This document shows, one piece after another, positions 56,887-64,000 of a stretch of DNA of 64,000 nt. Numbering within the stretch: position 1 is the stretch's first letter; each line of letters opens with the position of its first letter. Under the pieces are notes generated by a model. The model was not told the origin of the DNA, searched no databases, and saw only the letters and a list, made by a program, of their open reading frames with translations. Location: assembly GCA_947179485.1 (NCBI GenBank), contig OX359245.1, forward strand, positions 5,251,001 through 5,315,000, written 5' to 3'. This DNA is from Allacma fusca. Taxonomy: Eukaryota; Arthropoda; Collembola; Symphypleona; Sminthuridae. The translations under genes and the position numbers were made by a program.

Positions 56887-58153
56887 CTTGTGCGAAATGA
56901 AGAATTAGCTTACTATTTAAAAACAAATACCGCTCTCTAAGGAACTACAAAGCCGCAGTCCTTATCAACAGAATACAAAATTTGACTGCACGGTTATTTA
57001 AAGGGATGTTAACAAAGTGGTAACCCAAAGTTTTCACGGATATTTCGAAAAACTTCGACAAAGTAGTCCTAAGCAAGGGTTCACTATGTACATTTACAAT
57101 TACATATATGTATAAGCTCACGTAACGTACGTTTTACTCCTAGTTGCATCTACTTTTCGATTTATAGCGTTATTGTTATAGGAGAGTTCAACATGACTGG
57201 GTTGCATTTCTGCATTGCCGTCATTCCTCCAATTTTTTTCTAACAATGTGTCGGTCATCTTGTGCTCCCAAAATTGTTTTTCTACAACGTGACAAACACC
57301 ACAACTATTTGCACAAAGAAATACTTTTCTTTGGTATGATCTTGTAGAATTACTTGATTTATTTACAAAACACGGTTTATGCTGGACATTTCTAGTTTGT
57401 ATCTGGAACATGAACAATACCTGAAGTGGCTTTGAACAATAACTGAAGTGGTTTCGGCGTTAAAATTATTTTCCAAGCTCTAGACTTGGTTTCAATAGCT
57501 AAGCGTTAATTTAGAGCGTGTAAACAACTAATTGATTAGATTAATTTTATTTCCGAAATCAAAATGGTCTACGTGCCGTTCTTCATAAAAATTTGATGCG
57601 ATAAGTTCATTCAAGCGCAATGGATTACGTACGCCGTACCTCAATGTGACCTGGCTGAACTTGAAGTAAAGGACAATTAGCTTTGCACAATTAATTCGTA
57701 TTGCTTGTAGTAAACACTATATGTAATTTTTTACACTTTAGGAGTAAGCAGTCTTTCAAGGATACACCTTTCCAGATGTTCTTCTACTTTTAGTTTATAT
57801 CTACAGCTAGTACAATATGCATATTTTCATTGTCGCTATTCTCGTTAAATTAATATATTCATTGATCAGTTTTACTAATTCCTGTTCTTAATAAAAAAAT
57901 ATATAAGAAATTTCATCCGTAATGAGTTGGTCTGCCTTAGAGGGCAGGATCACCACACGGATGAATCATGAATCTATTTAATCGCCTGCGCCTGCTCACA
58001 AATTGTTAGACTGTTGAAAGTTTTGAATATAACAATAATATCTTGTTGAGCAAATCTGTTAAAAAATGCAAGTAAAATATTGAAACGAATCCCTGTCAAA
58101 TCTCCTGATTATTCATGGTCCCAAGTCCGTCGCAAATTGTTCCAACAATCATT
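56887..58153. other. Upstream region of copy D; duplicated block
   Basis: The stretch 57110-57280 matches 19110-19260, and 58005-58150 matches 36830-36980. The first exon of copy D is expected here but is not identifiable. A 99-residue minus-strand ORF (57118-57417) is not open in the sister block, so it is not called. Confidence 0.45.
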
Positions 58154-58362
58154 ACCCAATCCAAAAACATGTGTTAGCCCAACGTTGGTGTATTATGGTT
58201 GGCCGATCGTGGGCGGTGACCGTTGGGGAAACGTTGGCCCAAAGTAGAAAAAACCACTGTCCGCCAACCTTTGACCGATAATTTGCCCACATTTAAATTT
58301 TAGCTCATGCTTGTACATGAAAAAGAATTTATTCGTTGCTAAAATCATGCCAATAATTTTTT

Positions 58363-60217
58363 TTATTGAATTAAACATATACAGGTGTACATATCCATAT
58401 TAGTATTACAGGGATACAAAAAACACTTCTTAAATACATCACTAATTTCCACTATATCTGTCTCTTCGGCAAGATTTGTAACATTCCATATACCGAGTAA
58501 CCCACTGTCACATGGAAAATTATTCAAATTCGAAATTCGTAGGAATTGTTTGCAAGTAAATTTTTGCTGAGATTTTGCAACCACTACACAAACAACGCCA
58601 GATTTAAGTATTATACAGTTGTTGGCACTAGGTACATTATTTGCAACAACTAAAGACAGGGGTTCATATATTCTACTTGAAGTATTCATTAGCAAATTAC
58701 CATTCCTGAAATATTCTTGCTCACTTATTCTATTAACAATTTGTTGCAGAAACATATTTTTTCCACGCAAAACCTTTTTTAATGTTTGATTAAAACTTAA
58801 CAAATTGAATAAAAAGACTTTCGGCATATTGCAACCAATATTGAGAGTTAGCATTTTAAAACAATAAAATATTCATTGCAACACTAAACAATAAAACGTG
58901 CTCATACTTTTTCTTAGATAAAATATTTTTTAAACAAAATAAACCAACGTAAAGCAAAAAGCATCGCAACTCTGTAGCTTTCCAAAGTTTCACTTCAAGA
59001 ACGGACCTCAGGTTTCTTATAAAATTATTAGGAGTGAACTCCCTTGCACGACAGATGTTATCATTTAGCAATTTAATATCGCGTGAACATAACTTGTGTG
59101 GAATTGGCCCAAAAAGCCAAGCTTTTAAAAACTTCTTCATTACTCCAAGGCAACATAAGTGCATATAATCGAGTACCACCTGACTCACCAGTCCAATTGT
59201 CAGTGATGAAAGAGGACTTATTCCTGTGTAATGATTAGAATCGCTCCCCATTCGAAAACTTTCATCTGTTCGAATTGCAGAATTTGTTTCGGGGAACGTC
59301 ACTCTACCCTCATAAACACCTTTTTGCAGGCAACGTTCGCAACCATTATATGCATTAAACAATGATGTTTGCTTTAACAACGACCTGGCGGGTGCGTCCG
59401 CAACTATACAGCTAATTCTAAACGTATAGTTTATCCTATTAAATGACAGACCATTTGTTTCCAATTTTGTAAGTTCTTCCACCAAGTTAAAGAAATATTC
59501 GAAAACCGGAGGTTTATCATTGCCGTAGTAAATTCCAACAACAATAGGAGTCTGAATTACTGCTTGGTTCACTATTGCCAGTATTGGCCAAAATTCCTTT
59601 TTTGTACTTTTGCTAATTGGCAATACATCAATTGATAAAGTAACCGTGATACATTTAGAAGCAACCAGTGAGCAAAATATATTGTGATTTGGTAGCTTAT
59701 ACGACTTCATTCCCATTTCTAATCTTCGAATAATGTTATTCTCTAGACCGAAATAGAAGAACTGACCTTTACCGATAGTCACAACATTTTGGGATAAAAT
59801 GGGAGATGTGTGTAGTAAAGTTCGTAGACTGAGTGGAATATAATCATTTAATATAGTAATTACCGTATACAGTAATTTACCGCGCAGTAAAGTTAATAAA
59901 TCTCTTAATGATAAATGCGTAATGTTATGGGCTAACGCCCATTTAGCTAGTTTATCTTTAAACGTTTCATCCACATCATTGCATGTTTCACATTCACTTT
60001 GTCCTGAGCTCGATGTTGGAATATTTACCTCATCATCTAACAAGTTATTGTTCAAGCAAAAATAATTTTCACCTTCTATTTTATGAGCTACAACATTGCT
60101 GGTTTCACTACTGCCATTTACATTTGGTTGCCTAATTTTATGAAGAAGATACTGTACACGCTTACGTTTATACTTGAATTTTGAACTTTGGGAAATAGTT
60201 GGACAGATTCCCTCCAT
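58363..60217 (-). pseudogene. Transposase, Tnp2/CACTA-like, internally deleted and frameshifted
   Basis: The main frame (60217-58856) encodes 453 residues. Landmarks are a Ser/Lys-rich N-terminus, SIDVLPISKSTKKEFWPIL (first catalytic Asp region), VVGIYYGNDKPPVFEYF, CIVADAPARSLLK (second Asp), NGCERCLQKG (Cys pair), RTDESFRMGS and DYMHLCCLGVMKKFL (conserved Asp/His). These match the transposase that arthropod genomes often carry beside a DUF4806 gene. The frame ends at TAA 58856-58858. The family C-terminus (FLQQIVNRISEQEYF and onward, to KKCFLYP) continues in another frame at 58854-58363. The segment that normally links the two is missing, so the enzyme is inactive. The exact superfamily name is my inference. 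Confidence 0.75.
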
Positions 60218-60745
60218 ATTTATTTTTAACTACTTTTTGCAATACACTATTCACAGACAGGTTTTGAAGCTTCCCTAATCGATCCTACTGATTTTTGCTG
60301 CGCTTGTTTCTTCCACCATTTCTGTCAGTCTTCCAGTTTCTACCAGTTTGCTATTACTTCTTCAATGCGATGCTCGGTTGGTTTGTGAGAATCAATTACT
60401 ACTTCTGTAATATGCCAAATATATTACAACTTATTAATTATTATAGTCAGGCTAAATTGAAAACACCTAATGAAACACCAATCATACTAATGTTTGTTAA
60501 TATTAACCAGGGTTGCAAAAATCAAAGAATCCTGGGGTTCATTCCTGACCACCTGAAAATGCTCTGAAATGTCAGAAACGCCGAAAGTGTAATAAAAATT
60601 TCTTATTTTGACAATGCCCGGCATTTCGGGCAAGCATTTTGCGAAAATGTGCTGACATTTTCAATTTTGCAACCCTGATGTTAACAACACAATAAAAGCA
60701 ATCATAAGTGCATGAAATCAGAAAAATAATTCACAATAACTTACC
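60218..60745. other. Spacer between the two transposon genes
   Basis: It contains the nested MITE at 60508-60677. The final exon of the DUF4806 gene, expected after the donor near 60745, was not found here. Confidence 0.45.
60508..60677. mobile_element. Small hAT-like MITE, GCCGAAAATG-word family
   Basis: The 170-bp element has ends CAGGGTTGCAAAAAT and ATTTTGCAACCCTG. Flanks are ATATTAAC (60500-60507) and ATGTTAAC (60678-60685), 7 of 8 matching. The body contains GCCGAAAGTG/GCATTTCGGGC words, as at 34140-34225. Confidence 0.88.
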
Positions 60746-62077
60746 AATTATAATATTGCACACACTGAGCTTCTTAAATGATTTTTTACCATATTTGCCC
60801 GTGAAGTTAAATTCGAACGAGAATTCGTGGAGATCCAATTTTTTTAGTATTCTCCGAACGTGATCCTCGGCGTTCGTACCTCCAATACTGATGCACCAGA
60901 ATTTCTGAAACAGAGTATATACACATTTTGCTATTTCAATGTACTCTACAGTGACACTTTTAAATTGATAAATATTATTTTTCTTACAAATGATACTTTC
61001 TCCTCCTCTAGTACTTCCTCCGCAACTTGAAGTTCTGGAACTGAAGATATTGGTTTCCGAAAGGGGCACTTCGGTTTAGAGCTCAGATTATTTCGTACAA
61101 CTGCACTTCTGATAATTTCGATATCGCTTTTAATTGAATGTTGCTCTGACAGGACCACTTCCTGAAATCCTGTAATATTTGTGCCATTGTAAGTTTTTTA
61201 CGAACTATTGTCATTTTAAAAATTATTTTTTATGTAATTGCATGTTATTGTTACTTCTTAGCTTGGATTTGAGGTCCTCGCCGCCAGTTGATAGTAAAGT
61301 TGGAGCGGGGAACGTTTCCTTGCTACATTCTCCGTGTATCTCAAATGACGATTCAAAAATGTCACTATCTTCCTTCAAATCCGGAGTCACGCCTAGTAAT
61401 GAAACACGATAATTAAATACACATGAAAATTATGTTGTACTTTTAATATCCGACAAATTAAATTATACTGGTATTGGTATAAACTGGTGTCAGATTTCTG
61501 GGTACAGGAGGCACAACAACCTGCTCTTCATCCGATGATGAGCCGTAAACTTGAATACGCCGTGTTTTAGATTTTTTGGGTGGGATTTCTTGGCCGGATG
61601 GTGACTGATAATACTTTGGGTTGGGTCGCCTTTTCCGCTTCCGGGTTTCATTTGAATTTTCTTCACCGGTTGACTCCGACGTTTCCACGTAAGATGTACA
61701 TTGCAAACATTTAGAATACTTATGAGCCCGGAGAAATGTATCTGTAGGGCAAAAAAAATAATTCCATTATTTTGTTTAAGTACATAAATTAATAGCACAT
61801 AAATAATTAATTATAAGTCATTCTATATCAATTATTAAGCAAGCAAAGATTTTTAAATGATATTACTTGATTGATATTTCACTTCAGTGTCCCAAGTTTT
61901 CCAGTTTTCGTCAGCAACCAAGTCGGACTTTGATTGCAATTTTCCAAGCAGTTTTACATTTTTTGGGCATTTACACTCTTTACCCTCACCACGTATCCAC
62001 TTACTGGGAATTACGTCATGTAACTTTACTTCTGTGAAGTAGACCACTAAAAACGTTTTCGTATTTTTTGAACTCAT
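60746..62077 (-). CDS. DUF4806-domain protein carried by the transposon
   Basis: A four-exon minus-strand model fits by frame. Exon 1 (about 62077-61867) starts MSSKNTKTFLVVYFTEVKLH and then DVIPSKWIRG, the N-terminal module typical of these proteins, and ends in phase 1. Exon 2 starts at 61741 after CCCTACAG. It contains a basic KRKRRPNPKYYQ (likely nuclear signal) and an acidic Ser stretch. Exon 3 starts at about 61161 after GATTTCAG and ends at VSF-GTAAGAA (about 60984). Exon 4 starts at 60907 after TGTTTCAG with KFWCISIGGTNAEDHVRRIL, then FNFTGKYGKKSFKKLSVCNI, the DUF4806 signature, and ends at a GTAAGT donor near 60745. The last exon is not seen, so the gene may be truncated. The exon 2/3 junction is the least certain. 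The role in transposition is unknown; nuclear DNA binding is plausible. Confidence 0.65.
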
Positions 62078-62390
62078 TGAATGAAGACTTTTATTGAAGA
62101 ACTTGAAAATCTTGAAGAGCTCGTTGCTTTTGCAAGAGCCGTTGGAGCAAAAATCTTTCGATGCTTCAAGACACGATAAAGATCCTCGTGGCGTTAATCT
62201 GTAATGCACATGCGCTAAGCAAGCGGCTTTAGGAGCCAAAGATAATTTTCAATCGCCGTTCTGGGACTTAGTGCACCCTGCATTGGACCAACAATTGGCC
62301 CTCCAATTTCTCGACGGTTACCCAACACTCAGTGTGCCAACACTCAGAACGCGGGGCCAACCATTTGCCACCCATAGTTTTTGACTGGGT

Positions 62391-63499
62391 ATCGTTGATT
62401 TAGGTATTTCAAAAATTCCCGCCAGCAGTGAGTATAACGCTGCAGCAAAGTCACAGGGTTCAAATGTTTGTAAACTTCCTGGAAGATCGTTTTTAAACGA
62501 ATTCGAAAATCCCTGCTGAAAAAAGATCTACCGTTTTCGCAATTCCTCTTTACAAACCAACTCCCCCTGATATACACCAATAATTATTTTTAAAATCCCC
62601 GGCAAAAATAAAGTCAACGAATTTTGAAAACTTATGTTTGAAAAAACACTCTTCCCATTGAAACTTTCCCTGTCAGAATTTTTTCCCCTTGGAAGAATCG
62701 TCCCGTTTTACCACAAAAATTCGACAATTTCCTGTGAAATAGCTTTGTAAGAATTATGTATAATCAATATATGCATTTATTTCTTAAATCCATCATTATA
62801 CCACATTGGCTTTATACTTTTTTGATTACCATAACGCAGAGTAATGGGATGGGACAACGAAATGGGTTTTAATTAATTTGCAAGAAAATTTTGTCAAACG
62901 ATATTATTTTATCGGCCACTACTCTAGCCTTTGTGTGAACAAGATACGATATCGTTATATACAAGAAGACTACCTATCATTCTATGAAAGTATTTTCAAT
63001 GCAACTTGAATTCGTGGTTTCGTAAAGTCTACTGTAGAATTCTCAAAGTATTTTTCATGTGTTTTAGTGAATGATTTATAACCGATAGCTCCTCCCGCCG
63101 AGAATTCATCCAATCATACAAGCGAAAATCATAGCGCAATAGTTTTACATTTTCCATGTGTCTATTTCTTCAGCCCATTATTACCATCAATAATAGAAAA
63201 ATCGCAGCGTTGATTATTGTCACTCGTCATGTCCCCGCTACTCCAACGGTCTCACTCATTCCCGTAATTCAGTCGTACAAGAATAATTATAGCTATTACC
63301 AAATGGAATATTTCGAGTAACTCTTTTCATTCTGTGGCAGCTCCCTTAGCTACAAATTTACCGCAGTTTTTTGTTGATCATAAATGCCTATATTTTTATC
63401 TAAATTTAATCCATATTTTTAGCAGTAATCAGACTATCTGTACTGTAGATGCATTTCCAGAAAAAGTAAGCATATCTTTAAAGCACTGTGTCCTTTAAA
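62391..63499. other. Duplicated flank (relative of 36985-38150)
   Basis: It continues the block interrupted by the two-gene transposon. It contains the old MITE remnant at 62455-62731 and then sequence matching 37380-38150. No intact gene. Confidence 0.5.
62455..62731. mobile_element. Old AAATCCCTG-family MITE remnant, copy 4
   Basis: It is the counterpart of 37027-37345 in the sister block. The start is degraded to CAGGGTTCAAATGTTTGTAA, and the end is CAAAAATTCGACAATTTCCTG, whose inverse resembles the family terminus. Confidence 0.7.
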
Positions 63500-64000
63500 T
63501 CCTAAAATTTTGAATTAGTGGTTGCGGTTAGGATTTTACGCTGTCCGATGTCTAGTAATGTCATCCATATCTAGTTTTGTGTCTTCTTTCAAATCTGTAT
63601 AGTTGTTTCAGTTCCGTGTTGGATATCAAGCAAGTTGCAACTCCGGGATATGAAACATCCAGACGTTGTAACAAATTTAAACGAATTCCTGTTATAACAA
63701 AAAATCATGAATGGGTGTGAAAGTAGCGTTAGTCATGTCTGATTCAGTAATTTGAACTCGTTGAATTTTCGGGAACTGGCTTTTGCTTATCTAGATTATT
63801 TCCTTAAAGATGAATAAATTGGTCAAGAATAAATTTGTGACGGACTTGAAATTATACCCGTGGTTTTCGTCTGTTTCAATGCAAGCTTCATCCATGTGAA
63901 TTGTTAGGGAGGCGACCCGCGGGAGCTTTCGAACATAGAATTTTAGCCACTTATGTGATATGGGTCCGACAATGATTAAGTTTTGAATGTTTGGATATTC
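63500..64000 (-). pseudogene. Membrane protein gene remnant, copy E (runs off the window)
   Basis: The plus-strand text matches copy B at 38150-38640: TGAATGGGTGTGAAAGT, GAATTTTCGGGAACTGG, AATTGTTAGGGAGGCGACCC and GATATGGGTCCG. Small indels relative to copy B break the minus-strand frame, so it is probably a pseudogene. It continues beyond the window end. Confidence 0.75.

Larger units (their letters stand above)
58154..62390 (-). mobile_element. Two-gene DNA transposon (transposase remnant plus DUF4806 gene)
   Basis: The 4,237-bp element has inverted ends ACCCAATCCAAAAAC and ACCCAGTCAAAAAC. Flanks are ATCATT (58148-58153) and ATCGTT (62391-62396), a probable 6-bp duplication with one mismatch. 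The sister blocks lack the insertion (about 36985-36990). Both arms carry GTTGGCC/GGGCCAAC words. Two minus-strand genes are inside: the DUF4806 protein first, then the transposase. A 170-bp MITE is nested between them. Confidence 0.82.

Noticed and set aside
57118-57417. 99-residue minus-strand ORF upstream of copy D
   Set aside because: The related segment at 19110-19380 is not open in the corresponding frame, and no domain is seen. It might still be UTR or a first exon.

Overview
The window is AT-rich nuclear eukaryotic DNA. Spliceosomal introns, AATAAA signals, an F-box gene, atlastin-type GTPases and a DUF4806-carrying transposon point to an animal, most likely an arthropod. A springtail-like hexapod is possible, but no marker gene settles it. 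I see no rRNA, tRNA or CRISPR.

Host genes are few and belong to duplicated families. (1) An F-box gene lies at 495-2110, with one clear intron and one frame break. (2) Two atlastin-like GTPase genes lie at 3715-5591 and 13617-15492. Each has an alanine-rich tail, and each is interrupted by its own lesion near the domain/tail junction. (3) A family of single-pass membrane proteins with an LRR-like ectodomain lies on the minus strand at 15946-16696, 38202-38949, 53298-54054 and 54717-56886. The last copy is split by a transposon, and remnants lie at 20760-21010 and 63500-64000. All four main copies keep the same phase-2 splice acceptor. Flanking non-coding DNA is duplicated with these genes.

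Mobile DNA dominates the rest. At least ten short DNA transposons have terminal inverted repeats, most with exact or one-mismatch 8-bp target duplications (hAT-like). Their arms are built from many degenerate copies of one short 'word' that differs between families, such as GGTCTGGTCC, GTACTCG, GGGACGG, CCCGTTCCCG, AGTATTTTGT, AAGTCTAGTC and AAATCCCTG. A Tc1/mariner-like MITE (9363-9898), a Harbinger-like MITE (29510-29980) and a 4.2-kb two-gene transposon (58154-62390; broken transposase plus DUF4806 gene) are also present.

The most unusual object is a 9,085-bp LTR element (41436-50520). Its two 1,247-bp LTRs look identical and it has a 4-bp target duplication. It shows no recognisable gag or pol, but carries two intact tandem ORFs (44458-44895 and 44908-45237) of an unrecognised family that appear related to each other. 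It sits inside a CCCGTTCCCG-type hAT element, which itself sits in a decayed gene fragment.
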